From positions 1-64,000 of the forward strand of contig QULP01000003.1 of the NCBI GenBank assembly GCA_003481745.1: a stretch of 64,000 nt of DNA, in the 5' to 3' direction. Below, piece by piece: positions 1 through 8,990 of this stretch. Below the pieces are notes generated by a model. The model was not told the DNA's origin. It saw only the letters and a program-made list of their open reading frames with translations, and searched no databases. The position numbers were made by a program, and so were the translations under genes. How positions within the stretch are numbered: the first letter of the stretch is position 1; each line of letters starts with the position of its first letter. This stretch comes from Firmicutes bacterium OM04-13BH (lineage in GTDB: Bacteria > Bacillota > Clostridia > Lachnospirales > Lachnospiraceae).

Positions 1-44
1 TTTTTTTTATTCTATACCAAATTTGTACCGATTTTTCACACCAA

Positions 45-93
45 AAAACAGTGCTGATTCAAGAGCCCTTCCGTATTAAACCGACACTGTTTT
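45..93 (-). terminator. Rho-independent terminator after ilvBN
   Basis: Perfect 9-bp inverted repeat (AAAACAGTG / CACTGTTTT) with a 31-nt interior, just past the ilvN stop. Read on the minus strand it is followed by a run of T. It is the likely end of the ilvBN transcript. The large loop lowers confidence. Confidence 0.55.
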
Positions 94-116
94 CTTATTT
101 TCTGTTTTTCTTAATC

Positions 117-620
117 TTATTTATCCTGAATACTAACTCCCTGGATTGCTACACTCCCTCCTCTTACTACTTCAATATTTTTAAAGTACTGTGAAAAATA
201 AGCAATCATTTCATCATTCCTGGTTTCTGTCTGCATACATTCCAGCAAAATTTCTTCTTTTCCATAATCCACAATCGGAAGTTTAAAGATACCTGCAATT
301 CTAAGCACTTCATTTTTTATTTTTTCATCACATTTTTTCACTTTGATATACAATACTTCTTTTCTGTGAATCGGACAATTTGTAAAATCAATAACTTCGA
401 TTACTTCGACACAGCGGTTGAGCTGTTTTTTTATCTGTTCAAATGTGGCATCATCACTTTCCACACTGATTGTCATTCGTGACATGGTCGAATCTTCCGT
501 TGTTCCTACTGTCAGGCTCATTAAATTATAGGATTTTCCTGAAAATAATCCTGCAATTTTTGCCAGTACACCTACTTCATTTTCCACATATAATGAAATC
601 CATCTTTTTTTCATAATCAT
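117..620 (-). CDS. ilvN: Acetolactate synthase small (regulatory) subunit
   Basis: Regulatory subunit of acetohydroxyacid synthase, the first common enzyme of valine, leucine and isoleucine synthesis. It binds the IlvB catalytic subunit and usually confers valine feedback inhibition. The 167 residues show an N-terminal ACT domain (about residues 4-75; the stretch WISLYVENEVGVLAKIAGLF is typical) followed by the usual C-terminal domain. The length matches the family. It lies 12 nt downstream of ilvB with its own SD (AAAGGGG), so it is co-transcribed. ATG codons at 620 and at 614 (third residue) are both compatible with that SD. Expression is probably set by the T-box ahead of ilvB. Family assignment is firm; valine sensitivity is inferred. 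Confidence 0.95.
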   Translation of the reverse strand: MIMKKRWISLYVENEVGVLAKIAGLFSGKSYNLMSLTVGTTEDSTMSRMTISVESDDATFEQIKKQLNRCVEVIEVIDFTNCPIHRKEVLYIKVKKCDEKIKNEVLRIAGIFKLPIVDYGKEEILLECMQTETRNDEMIAYFSQYFKNIEVVRGGSVAIQGVSIQDK

Positions 621-632
621 TTTCCCCTTTCC

Positions 633-2351
633 TTAGCAGTCCAAAATCATACAGTCAAGTGCCTGTCCGCCTTGTACCATAGGAAGTACCAGCTCATCGC
701 TGTCAATCATAAATTCAAGTATGGTCGGTGCATCTGTATGTTCTTTTGCAAATTCAAATGCCTTTTTGATATCTTCTTCTTTTTCAATTCTCATTCCATA
801 AGCTTCATAGCTCTCTGCTAATTTCACAAAATCCGGCTGATATTTTGGGCACTGTTCTCCAGGTCCTTTGCAGGTAGCACTGCAAGATTTTCTTCTTCTG
901 GTACAGGTAGAGGAATAACGTTTTCCATAAAATAACTGTTGCCACTGGCGAACCATTCCCAGATAACTGTTATTAAAGATACAGAGAATAACCGGAAGTC
1001 CGTAAGCTGTTGCGGTAGCAAGCTCCTGAATATTCATCTGTACTCCACCATCACCGGAAACACAGATAACAGGGGTATCCGGATAACCGAATTTTGCACC
1101 GATTGCTGCCGGAAGTCCATATCCCATCGTTCCAAGACCACCGGAAGTCAAAAGTTTTTTGTTTTCATCCATTTCCAGATATTGTGTTACCCACATCTGA
1201 TGCTGTCCAACGTCTGTTACAACAACCGCTTTTTTAAATTCTTCATTCATACATTCAATAATCTTCTGCGGTGTGATTCCCTTATCTTTCCTCATACCAA
1301 GTGGCTGTTCTTTTTCCCATCCACGAATTTCTTCGAGCCAGTCTTTGGTATCACATGGTTTGGCATGTTTTAAAAGTGCTGTCATTGCTTCTTTTGCATC
1401 GGCTACAATCGGGATATCAACCTGAATGTTTCTGGAAATCGAAGCCGCATCAATATCGATATGAACAATTTTTGCATTTTTTGCAAACTCATCAATCTTA
1501 CCGGTAATACGGTCATTAAAGCGTGTTCCAATTGAAAACAACAGGTCACATTCACTGATTGCGTGATTTGCGGCATAGCATCCATGCATTCCAACATTTC
1601 CAATATACAGTTCATGATTGGTTGGAAGTGCCCCTTTTCCCATAATGGTTGTAATAACCGGAACCTGTGTCAGCTCTGCAAGTTTTTTTGCTTCTTCATT
1701 TGCACCGGAAATATTGACTCCGCCACCCATTAAAAATAATGGTTTCTTTGCCTGTGAAAGCAGGGAATTTGCTTTTTTAAGCTGCCCGATATGAACACCT
1801 TTGCTTGGCTTATAGCTTCTGATTTTTACTTCTTTTGGATAAAGGTCATCGCCCTCTTCTAACATAATATCTTTTGGAAGGTCTACTACAACCGGTCCTT
1901 TTTTTCCGGTATTTGCAATATAAAATGCCTCTTTAATAATTCTTCCAAGATCTTCTCTTTTTCTTACTGTTACCGCATATTTACAGATACTTCTTGTAAT
2001 CCCTACAATATCAACTTCTTGAAATGCATCATTTCCAATCAAGCTTGTCGGTACCTGACCGGTAAAACAAACAAGCGGAACACTATCATAATTGGCAGTT
2101 GCAATTCCTGTTACCAGATTTGTTGCTCCAGGTCCGCTTGTTACAAGACAGACTCCGGTTCTCCCAGTTGCTCTTGCATATCCATCCGCTGCATGTACCA
2201 GCCCCTGCTCATGACGTGGCAGAATTACCTGAATGGAATCCTGCTTATATAATTCATCAAAAATATCAATCGCATATCCTCCTGGATAAGCAAAAAGAAA
2301 ATCAATTCCCTCTTTTTGTAATGCCTTTACAAACAATTCTGTCCCTTTCAT
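633..2351 (-). CDS. ilvB: Acetolactate synthase large (catalytic) subunit
   Basis: ThDP-dependent catalytic subunit of acetohydroxyacid synthase. It condenses pyruvate with pyruvate or 2-ketobutyrate in branched-chain amino acid synthesis. The 572 residues contain the ThDP-activating Glu (LPRHEQG, E48) and the ThDP/Mg motif GDGGVQMN followed by NNSYLGMVRQWQ. The start follows a strong AGGAGG. An unusual feature is an insertion after GKRYSS carrying four cysteines (C483, C490, C494, C501; C-x6-C-x3-C-x6-C) where most homologues run straight into NPDFVKLA. This could be a metal or redox site. The gene is first in an ilvBN operon preceded by a T-box leader. Catabolic AlsS is unlikely because of the ilvN partner and the leader. 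Confidence 0.95.
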   Translation of the reverse strand: MKGTELFVKALQKEGIDFLFAYPGGYAIDIFDELYKQDSIQVILPRHEQGLVHAADGYARATGRTGVCLVTSGPGATNLVTGIATANYDSVPLVCFTGQVPTSLIGNDAFQEVDIVGITRSICKYAVTVRKREDLGRIIKEAFYIANTGKKGPVVVDLPKDIMLEEGDDLYPKEVKIRSYKPSKGVHIGQLKKANSLLSQAKKPLFLMGGGVNISGANEEAKKLAELTQVPVITTIMGKGALPTNHELYIGNVGMHGCYAANHAISECDLLFSIGTRFNDRITGKIDEFAKNAKIVHIDIDAASISRNIQVDIPIVADAKEAMTALLKHAKPCDTKDWLEEIRGWEKEQPLGMRKDKGITPQKIIECMNEEFKKAVVVTDVGQHQMWVTQYLEMDENKKLLTSGGLGTMGYGLPAAIGAKFGYPDTPVICVSGDGGVQMNIQELATATAYGLPVILCIFNNSYLGMVRQWQQLFYGKRYSSTCTRRRKSCSATCKGPGEQCPKYQPDFVKLAESYEAYGMRIEKEEDIKKAFEFAKEHTDAPTILEFMIDSDELVLPMVQGGQALDCMILDC

Positions 2352-2394
2352 ATCGTTTCCTCCTAATTCAAATTTACTTGAGTGCCCTCACGAG

Positions 2395-2700
2395 GGGATA
2401 AAAAAACGCCCTAAACCATCTCTGGCTTAGGGCGAATAAACAATCCGTGTTACCACCTAATTTCAGGAATCTCTTCCTGCACTCTGCTGATACGGAAAAA
2501 AATCAGATTTTTTCGATATCATTTTCCATATAACGTTGGAAACTTCCGTTGAGCGCTACTGAAAACCTGTTATCCGCTTCGTTCGTCTCACTGCTCAGAG
2601 GCTACTTCCATACTCCCTTGCTGAAGATTCTCACCTGCCATCTTCTCTCTGAAAACCGGTTGAGCATGTACTCCTCCTCGTCTTAGCATTTTTCTTTATT
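2395..2700 (-). promoter_or_regulatory. T-box leader of ilvBN, specifier GUA (Val) proposed
   Basis: The minus strand carries the conserved T-box sequence AGGTGGTAACACGG (2445-2458) followed by a terminator (2400-2434). Upstream are Stem I hallmarks: AGTA, AGAGAG and GGTG. Helix II pairs GAGG just before AGTA with CCTC (2598-2601). The codon before the G that precedes CCTC is GUA (2603-2605), so the predicted sensor is uncharged tRNA-Val. Uncharged tRNA should stabilise the antiterminator and let transcription enter ilvBN. The T-box class is clear; the specifier assignment rests on hand-drawn pairing. Confidence 0.88.
2400..2434 (-). terminator. T-box regulated terminator
   Basis: The hairpin arms CGCCCTAA / TTTAGGGCG are followed on the minus strand by seven T. 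The 5' arm overlaps the sequence that would pair with the T-box bulge in the antiterminator, so the two structures are mutually exclusive. Confidence 0.88.
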
Positions 2701-2707
2701 GAAAATA

Positions 2708-2736
2708 ATTATATCAAATCCTGTATTGTCTGTCAA
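2708..2736 (-). promoter_or_regulatory. Sigma-A promoter of ilvBN
   Basis: Perfect consensus on the minus strand: TTGACA (2731-2736), 17-bp spacer, TATAAT (2708-2713). The predicted start is near 2700, at the 5' end of the T-box leader. Confidence 0.85.
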
Positions 2737-2795
2737 TTCATATTTTTATTTTCATTATTTCTAACGTATTTTAACGTGCTTTAACGCACTTTTTC

Positions 2796-4901
2796 CTATT
2801 CGGTACAACGAAGAACGACTGCACCATGTGATGGCAGGGTCAGCTGAAGCACACCGCCTCTACAGACAGATACTTTCTTTATCAGGCTATAACCGAAATC
2901 ACCGGTTGCAATTAACTGTTTAAAGTGAATTTCTCTGGATCGTGAGATTCCAAGTTCCCATACCGACAGAGAAATTGTTTTAGCTTCATTACTGTTATTG
3001 ATTGCAATCACACTTCTTTGTGTATTCGTAAATCTTCCATAACAAAGCAATTGATAATCATTTGCAAGGAATTTTAAAGAACCTTTGATAAATTCTTCAT
3101 TTTCTTTATGAATCGCAATCATTTCTTTATGAAATTCGATTAACTCTTTATCTTCATTTCCCCACGGATAGGTTCTTCGGTTATCCGGGTCTGTAAATCC
3201 ACATACCCCTGCTTCGTCTCCATAATAAACAGTCGGTGCGCCAGGCCAGGTCATCTGCATGACAACGGCTTCTCGCAATACTGCTTTATTAATACCTTCT
3301 GATGCTGCATGGGAACCTAAATTAGCCACACGACCTACTTTATGATTGGTTCTTGTAAGAAATCTGGAATGGTCATGGTTGGAAAGCTCATTCATGGATA
3401 CCATCAAAGATGGAGCATAAAAGCTTGCCATATGATATTTCATTGCCCCGATAAAGCAGTCACTGTTTCCGTACATGCCTTCGTTGTATTCATCACTGTG
3501 TTTTTCCATTCCGGTCAGAAACCAAGTCACCGGTTCCATAAATGCATCATAATTCATAACAGTATCCCACTGGTCACCCTCTAACCAGCTCTTGGCATCT
3601 CCATAATGTTCCGCCAGAATAATCGCATTTGGATTGGCTTCTTTTACATTCTTTCTGAAATCACGCCAGAATTTATGATTATATTCGTTGCTGTGTCCCA
3701 AATCTGCTGCCACATCCAGCCTCCATCCATCTACATTATAAGGCGGAGAAACCCATTTTCTTGCCACTTTCATAATATATTCATACAGACTGTCCGATGC
3801 CTCATAATTCAGTTTTGGCAGAGTTTCATGTCCCCACCAGCCATCATAGTCTTTATTATACGGCCAGTCATTTTGATTATGGAATAAAAAGAAACTGCGG
3901 TATGGGCTGTCTGCCGATACATAAGCCCCTTTTTCATAACCTGCCTGATTTTCATAAATACGCTCTCTGTCCAGCCATTTATTAAATGAACCACAGTGAT
4001 TAAAGACACCATCCAGAATCACCTTCATTCCTCTTTTATGTACTTCTTCTACAAATCGTGCAAAGAAACGATTACTTGCTTCCAGGTTTTCATAATCAGT
4101 TACTCTCTGAATATATTTTGATGCATGAGAATTGTCCTGGTCACCCCAGTTTAACGGTTCTCCTCCATCTTTTACGATTTTTCCGTAATGCGGATCTACA
4201 TAATCGTAATCCTGAATATCGTATTTATGATTGGATGGAGAGACAAAAATCGGATTAAAATAAATCACATCTACGCCTAAATCCTGAAGATAGTCTAACT
4301 TATCCCATACTCCCTGTAAATCTCCACCATAAAAATCACGAACATCCATTGCCTGTGGCGGTCGATTCCAATCTTCTACTTTTTGTACCGGTGCTGAAAT
4401 ATAAGAATATTCATTGGTCACAACGTCATTTGATTTGTCTCCATTACAGAAACGATCCACAAAAATCTGGTACATGACTGCACCTTTTGCCCAGTCCGGA
4501 GTCTCAAATCCCGGAACAATTCCAAATGCATAATGTTCGTCTAAGTCTTTTACAATACCAAAACGGTTATAGTAGCAATGCACTTTACCGGAAAATAATT
4601 CAAAATGATAATGAATGGTTTCTGTTCCAACCAGAAGTTTAGTTTCGTAATAATCAAAACCATCTCTTGTCTCGACCAGATTCATCTTCTTTTTTTCTTG
4701 TCCGCTGACCAGACAGACCATATCAACATTTCCACGTTTCGTACGAATTCTGATTTTTACTGTGTCTCCGGTTTTTGGCTCAAACGGCATACGGTAACTT
4801 TCCGTCTCATCACTGAACACCGCACGTTTATTGAAAGCAGGGCGCATGTTTGTCACATACTCCTGAATTTTTTGCATATTTTTTAAGTTTTCGTAATTCA
4901 T
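2796..4901 (-). CDS. GH13 alpha-glycosidase (neopullulanase/cyclomaltodextrinase-like)
   Basis: Alpha-amylase superfamily enzyme acting on maltodextrins, pullulan fragments or cyclodextrins. An N-terminal beta-sandwich (about residues 30-140, CBM34-like) precedes the TIM barrel, which begins near VMYQIFVDRF. Catalytic residues are visible: nucleophile Asp in GWRLDVAAD (about 399), acid/base Glu in LAEHYGD (about 434) and transition-state Asp in SNHDHSR (about 513), counted from an ATG at 4910. That ATG abuts the SD (AGAGAGG), so the ATG at 4901 (MNYENLK) with 9-nt spacing is the better start. There is no signal peptide, so it is cytoplasmic and probably works on imported oligosaccharides. No transporter is adjacent. 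Exact substrate cannot be told. Confidence 0.88.
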   Translation of the reverse strand: MNYENLKNMQKIQEYVTNMRPAFNKRAVFSDETESYRMPFEPKTGDTVKIRIRTKRGNVDMVCLVSGQEKKKMNLVETRDGFDYYETKLLVGTETIHYHFELFSGKVHCYYNRFGIVKDLDEHYAFGIVPGFETPDWAKGAVMYQIFVDRFCNGDKSNDVVTNEYSYISAPVQKVEDWNRPPQAMDVRDFYGGDLQGVWDKLDYLQDLGVDVIYFNPIFVSPSNHKYDIQDYDYVDPHYGKIVKDGGEPLNWGDQDNSHASKYIQRVTDYENLEASNRFFARFVEEVHKRGMKVILDGVFNHCGSFNKWLDRERIYENQAGYEKGAYVSADSPYRSFFLFHNQNDWPYNKDYDGWWGHETLPKLNYEASDSLYEYIMKVARKWVSPPYNVDGWRLDVAADLGHSNEYNHKFWRDFRKNVKEANPNAIILAEHYGDAKSWLEGDQWDTVMNYDAFMEPVTWFLTGMEKHSDEYNEGMYGNSDCFIGAMKYHMASFYAPSLMVSMNELSNHDHSRFLTRTNHKVGRVANLGSHAASEGINKAVLREAVVMQMTWPGAPTVYYGDEAGVCGFTDPDNRRTYPWGNEDKELIEFHKEMIAIHKENEEFIKGSLKFLANDYQLLCYGRFTNTQRSVIAINNSNEAKTISLSVWELGISRSREIHFKQLIATGDFGYSLIKKVSVCRGGVLQLTLPSHGAVVLRCTE

Positions 4902-4972
4902 ATTTTGCATCCTCTCTTTTTATTCCGGTCTGTGTTTGAATTACTCTTTATAATTCTAAATGAGTGTAAAGT

Positions 4973-5002
4973 AAAAGAGGCAGTCTCTCGACTGCCTCTT
5001 TT
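4973..5002 (-). terminator. Hairpin terminator between ftsH and the GH13 gene
   Basis: 12-bp perfect inverted repeat (AAAAGAGGCAGT / ACTGCCTCTTTT) with a 6-nt loop, 165 nt past the ftsH stop. It has a short T run on the minus strand and probably ends the ftsH operon. The rest of 4911-5167 holds no gene that I can support. Confidence 0.7.
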
Positions 5003-5167
5003 GGAGAAGGTATTTCTTCTTATGGGGTGTAGCAAAAACTATATAATGTATTGGGGGGTTTTTACAGTTATTATAATAGCATGTACGGCACAAAAAGTGT
5101 GCACAATCTTATTATTATTTTAAAACTTTTTTTGAATAATTTTACATGCTCTATAAAACGACTCTGC

Positions 5168-7060
5168 TTATCTCTTTGTTAAATCATACAAAGTACCGCC
5201 CAAATCATTCTCTAAGCTTTTTTGCTCCTCATTTTCTGAAAACAATGCCTCAAATTCTTCCCGTCCGATTTTTTCCTTTTCCAACAGCAGTTCCACACAT
5301 TTGTGTAAGACATCTATATGTGAACCAATCAGCTCTTTTGCCTGTGAATACGCTTCATCAATGATTCTTTTTACTTCGCTATCTATCACTGCTGCGGTCT
5401 GTTCGCCATAATTTCTTGTATGCGCCAAATCACGACCAATAAATACTTCGTCCTCATCACTTCCGTAGTTAATCAATCCGACTTTATCTGACATTCCGTA
5501 CTGTGTCACCATCGCCCTTGCAAGCTGTGTTGCCTGTTTGATATCCTGAGAAGCACCGGTCGTCACATCCTTGAAAATAAGTTCCTCAGCAACTCTTCCT
5601 CCTAAGTCTACTACAATGTTCTCAAGCATTTTATTTTTGCTGTTAAACATTTCATCTGCCTCTGGAAGCGGCATCGTATATCCAGCTGCCCCAAGACCGG
5701 TCGGAATGATAGAAATCGTGTGAACCGGTCCCATATTTGGCAGAAGGTGGAATAAAATTGCGTGTCCCGCTTCATGATATGCTGTAATTTTCTTTTCTTT
5801 TTCTGAAATAACCTTACTTTTCTTTTCTGCACCGATTCCAACTTTTACAAATGCCTGACGGATATCTTTCTGCGTCAGATAATACCTTCCATCTTTGGCA
5901 GTTAAAATCGCAGCTTCATTCATAAGATTTTCCAAATCTGCACCGGTAAATCCGGCGGTTGTTCTTGCAATTTCATGTAAATCGACATCCTCTCCAAGAG
6001 GTTTCTTTCTTACATGAACTTTTAAAATTTCCTCTCTGCCTTTAATATCCGGTCTTCCAACTCCAACTTTTCTATCAAAGCGTCCCGGACGTAAAATGGC
6101 AGGGTCTAAAATATCTACACGGTTTGTCGCAGCCATCACAATGATTCCCTCATTGACTCCAAAACCATCCATTTCAACCAATAACTGGTTCAAAGTCTGT
6201 TCTCTTTCATCATGACCACCGCCCATTCCAGTGCCTCGTTTTCTTGCTACCGCATCAATCTCATCGATAAAAATAATACATGGTGCATTTTTTTTGCCTT
6301 CTTCAAATAAATCACGGACTCTCGATGCACCTACACCAACAAACATCTCTACGAAATCCGAACCGGAAATCGAGAAGAACGGCACTCCGGCTTCACCCGC
6401 AACTGCTTTTGCAAGCAGGGTTTTACCGGTTCCCGGAGGTCCGACTAAAATCACACCTTTTGGGATTCTCGCCCCGACTTTTGTATACTTTTGTGGATTC
6501 TTTAAGAAATCGACTACTTCTTCAAGGTCTTCTTTTTCTTCTTCCAAACCGGCAACATCTTTAAATGTCACCTTATTTTCTTCATTCACCGTCATCCTGG
6601 CACGGCTCTTTCCGAAGTTCATCATCTTGGCATTGGTTCCGCCACCTCCGCCTCCAGACATCTGTCTGCTCATCATACTAATCAGGAAAAATGCCATCCC
6701 TGCCACTAAAATAATCGGCAGTACAGAAGACAGGAAAATATTATCTCCCGGAACATCTCCGACTTCCAGTGCAATTTCTGAATAATCTCCCAAAAAATCC
6801 TGTATTTCTTTTACATCTAAAGCGTAAAACTGTACGGAATTTCCATTTGTTAAATCAACTGACACTCTTCCGGTTGGGTATTCTTTGTTCGGATGGATGT
6901 ATACACTTTCCACTTCATTATTCTGTACGGATTCATAGAAATCCTGCTGGGAATAACTGTTATTAATTGTAAACTGTCTGGTCATAAACCAGTAACCGCC
7001 AACAAACAATACAATCAACAGCAGAATACTTGGAATCCAGCTTCTTGCCTGCTTATTCAC
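5168..7060 (-). CDS. ftsH: ATP-dependent membrane zinc metalloprotease FtsH
   Basis: Membrane-anchored AAA+ protease that degrades misassembled membrane and regulatory proteins. In Bacillus it is needed for efficient sporulation. The 630 residues show an N-terminal membrane segment (about 10-26), an extracytoplasmic domain and a second membrane segment (about 107-130). A Gly-rich linker follows, then Walker A GPPGTGKT (207-214), Walker [10 protein letters not shown] and the zinc motif HEAGH (429-433). The start is a GTG at 7060 after AAAGGAG. It is the last gene of the spoIIE-tilS-hpt-ftsH block, 29 nt after hpt, matching Bacillus gene order. Confidence 0.97.
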   Translation of the reverse strand: MNKQARSWIPSILLLIVLFVGGYWFMTRQFTINNSYSQQDFYESVQNNEVESVYIHPNKEYPTGRVSVDLTNGNSVQFYALDVKEIQDFLGDYSEIALEVGDVPGDNIFLSSVLPIILVAGMAFFLISMMSRQMSGGGGGGTNAKMMNFGKSRARMTVNEENKVTFKDVAGLEEEKEDLEEVVDFLKNPQKYTKVGARIPKGVILVGPPGTGKTLLAKAVAGEAGVPFFSISGSDFVEMFVGVGASRVRDLFEEGKKNAPCIIFIDEIDAVARKRGTGMGGGHDEREQTLNQLLVEMDGFGVNEGIIVMAATNRVDILDPAILRPGRFDRKVGVGRPDIKGREEILKVHVRKKPLGEDVDLHEIARTTAGFTGADLENLMNEAAILTAKDGRYYLTQKDIRQAFVKVGIGAEKKSKVISEKEKKITAYHEAGHAILFHLLPNMGPVHTISIIPTGLGAAGYTMPLPEADEMFNSKNKMLENIVVDLGGRVAEELIFKDVTTGASQDIKQATQLARAMVTQYGMSDKVGLINYGSDEDEVFIGRDLAHTRNYGEQTAAVIDSEVKRIIDEAYSQAKELIGSHIDVLHKCVELLLEKEKIGREEFEALFSENEEQKSLENDLGGTLYDLTKR

Positions 7061-7089
7061 TTCGTGTATCTCCTTTCACCGGACTGACC

Positions 7090-7611
7090 TTAGAATTCTA
7101 CCACTCCAATAAATGGAAGATTTCTGTATTTCTGTGCATAGTCCAGACCATATCCCACTACAAATTCATCCGGAATATTGAAACATACATAATCTACTTT
7201 TACATCTTTTACTCGTCTTTCCGGCTTGTCAAGCAAGGTACACAGACGGATGCTTGCCGGATTTCTCTGTTTTAATACTTCGATTAAATAGCTTAATGTT
7301 CTTCCGGAATCAATAATATCTTCTACAATAAGAACATCTTTTCCTTCAATACTCTCATCTAAGTCTTTAATAATCTTTACCACTCCACTTGATTTAGTAT
7401 CATCCCCATAACTCGATACAGACATAAAGTCAAGGCTTACCGGCACTTCAATTCTTTTTGCCAGTTCACAGGTAAAGAACACTCCGCCTTTTAAAACGCA
7501 GATTAAATGAACCGCTTTACCTTCATAATCTTTTGTAATCTGTGCTCCGATTTCTTTTACTTTTGCAGCCACATCTTCTTCACTGATTAACTCTCTGATT
7601 GTTTCACTCAT
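7090..7611 (-). CDS. hpt: Hypoxanthine phosphoribosyltransferase
   Basis: Purine salvage enzyme converting hypoxanthine or guanine plus PRPP to IMP or GMP. The 173 residues are typical in size, with the PRPP motif VLIVEDIIDSGRTL at residues 93-106 and the early PPi-loop region LKGG (40-43). The start overlaps the end of tilS by 8 nt, indicating translational coupling. The tilS-hpt-ftsH order is conserved in Firmicutes, and in Bacillus HprT and TilS act together as a regulator of ftsH. Whether that holds here is inference. Confidence 0.96.
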   Translation of the reverse strand: MSETIRELISEEDVAAKVKEIGAQITKDYEGKAVHLICVLKGGVFFTCELAKRIEVPVSLDFMSVSSYGDDTKSSGVVKIIKDLDESIEGKDVLIVEDIIDSGRTLSYLIEVLKQRNPASIRLCTLLDKPERRVKDVKVDYVCFNIPDEFVVGYGLDYAQKYRNLPFIGVVEF

Positions 7612-8971
7612 CTTCGCTTTCTCCTTTTACATGTACTCTGATTACTGTTTTCGTCTTTTCCGTAACTTTATAGTATTCGCTGATACGATATCCTACTACC
7701 CATAAAATATGAGAACCGTCTGCTAAAACAGTAAGACTGTCTCTTTCTTGTCTTGGAACTTTACAGTCAATCAAATAATCTTTTAATTTTTTTCTTCCTC
7801 CCTCTTTCGTTACGGTAAGGAAATCTCCCGCCTGTCTTTTTCTCACACACGGAATCTCTTTTATTTTATCATAATCAAACCATTTCGTATACTTTTTTTC
7901 CTGAATTTGCATGTTTTCATAAGGAAATACTTCCATTTTCAGCTCTATTTCTGATTTTTTTTCAAGTTCTCCCTTTATCAGACAGATATCCCCATAATTC
8001 TGCCAGACTGTAATCCCGTAAATCAGAGAAATTCGGCTTCCGCTTTGCTTCTTTTCAAGCTCCTGTATCAGCTTGACATGTAACATTCCGATATCCTTCT
8101 TTTTACCTGCTGTCTCAGAAATCGCTCTTTGAATCACATAAGACTGCATTAATCTATCTTCCTGAAATAATCCCTGTTTTATGATTGTTCTGTCCTTTTT
8201 ACAGATTACATATCTGTTATACATCATATCCGCATTTCTGCCAATATATTCCTCTGCCATAAGAAAAGTTTCTGCTGCATTTGCCAGATGCAGGACTGCT
8301 TTTTCATTCAGTTCTTTCAACTGTGGAAGAATATTCTGACGGATTTTATTTCTTGTATAAGAAGCTTCCTTGTTGGTACTGTCTTCTACCCAAAGCTGAT
8401 TTTTATTTTCCAGCCATTCTTTAATTTCTTCTTTTTCCACACAAAGGAGCGGACGAATATAAGAAATCCCATTAATCTCTGTAACCGGACGGATTCCCGC
8501 CATTCCACCGATTCCTGTTCCCCGTACCAGATTATGAATCATTGTCTCCGCCAAATCATCTCTGTGATGTGCAAGTGCGATTTTAACGGTCTCTTTCGCC
8601 TTTTTCGCCTGCGTCTCAAACGCCCGATGTCTGACCATCCGCCCTGCTTCTTCTTCCGTTAAATGTTGCTTTTTTGCCAGTTCTAAAACCGGATAGGAAT
8701 AACAGGAACAGGAAACACCAAGTGACTCACACAAGTCTTTTGCAAATGTTTCGTCCCTGTTTGCTTCTTCACCTCGAATCTGATGATTGACATGGACTGC
8801 CTCAAGCAAAAAAGAATTTTTTTCCGGAGATTTCTTTTGACATTCTGTCTGATATTCTTTTAATAAAAGCAGAAGCCCTACTGAGTCTACGCCTCCTGAA
8901 AGCCCCACAATCACCCTGTCATCCGGTTTTATCATCTGATATTGTTCGATATAGGAAAATACCTTTTTCAT
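7604..8971 (-). CDS. tilS: tRNA(Ile)-lysidine synthetase
   Basis: Modifies C34 of the CAU-anticodon tRNA-Ile to lysidine, switching its reading from AUG to AUA; it is essential in most bacteria. The 455 residues contain the N-type ATP pyrophosphatase loop SGGVDS (25-30), the downstream HHRDDLAETMIHNLVRGTG signature and a C-terminal substrate-binding domain near TKEGGRKKLKDYLID. It overlaps hpt by 8 nt and starts 19 nt after spoIIE, so it is part of one operon. Confidence 0.96.
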   Translation of the reverse strand: MKKVFSYIEQYQMIKPDDRVIVGLSGGVDSVGLLLLLKEYQTECQKKSPEKNSFLLEAVHVNHQIRGEEANRDETFAKDLCESLGVSCSCYSYPVLELAKKQHLTEEEAGRMVRHRAFETQAKKAKETVKIALAHHRDDLAETMIHNLVRGTGIGGMAGIRPVTEINGISYIRPLLCVEKEEIKEWLENKNQLWVEDSTNKEASYTRNKIRQNILPQLKELNEKAVLHLANAAETFLMAEEYIGRNADMMYNRYVICKKDRTIIKQGLFQEDRLMQSYVIQRAISETAGKKKDIGMLHVKLIQELEKKQSGSRISLIYGITVWQNYGDICLIKGELEKKSEIELKMEVFPYENMQIQEKKYTKWFDYDKIKEIPCVRKRQAGDFLTVTKEGGRKKLKDYLIDCKVPRQERDSLTVLADGSHILWVVGYRISEYYKVTEKTKTVIRVHVKGESEDE

Positions 8972-8990
8972 TTCATCTGTTTTCCAATCT

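Noticed and set aside
400..425. TTCGACA (0A box) inside ilvN
   Set aside because: Lies in coding sequence away from any promoter; such 7-mers are expected by chance several times in 64 kb.
2630..2690. Short frame with SD-like GGAGGAG and ATG in the T-box leader (leader peptide?)
   Set aside because: The GGAGGAG belongs to helix II of T-box Stem I; a leader peptide is not needed in this mechanism.
6231..6785. 184-codon open frame on the plus strand inside ftsH
   Set aside because: Antisense shadow of conserved ftsH codons, Ser/Pro-rich and without SD or promoter.
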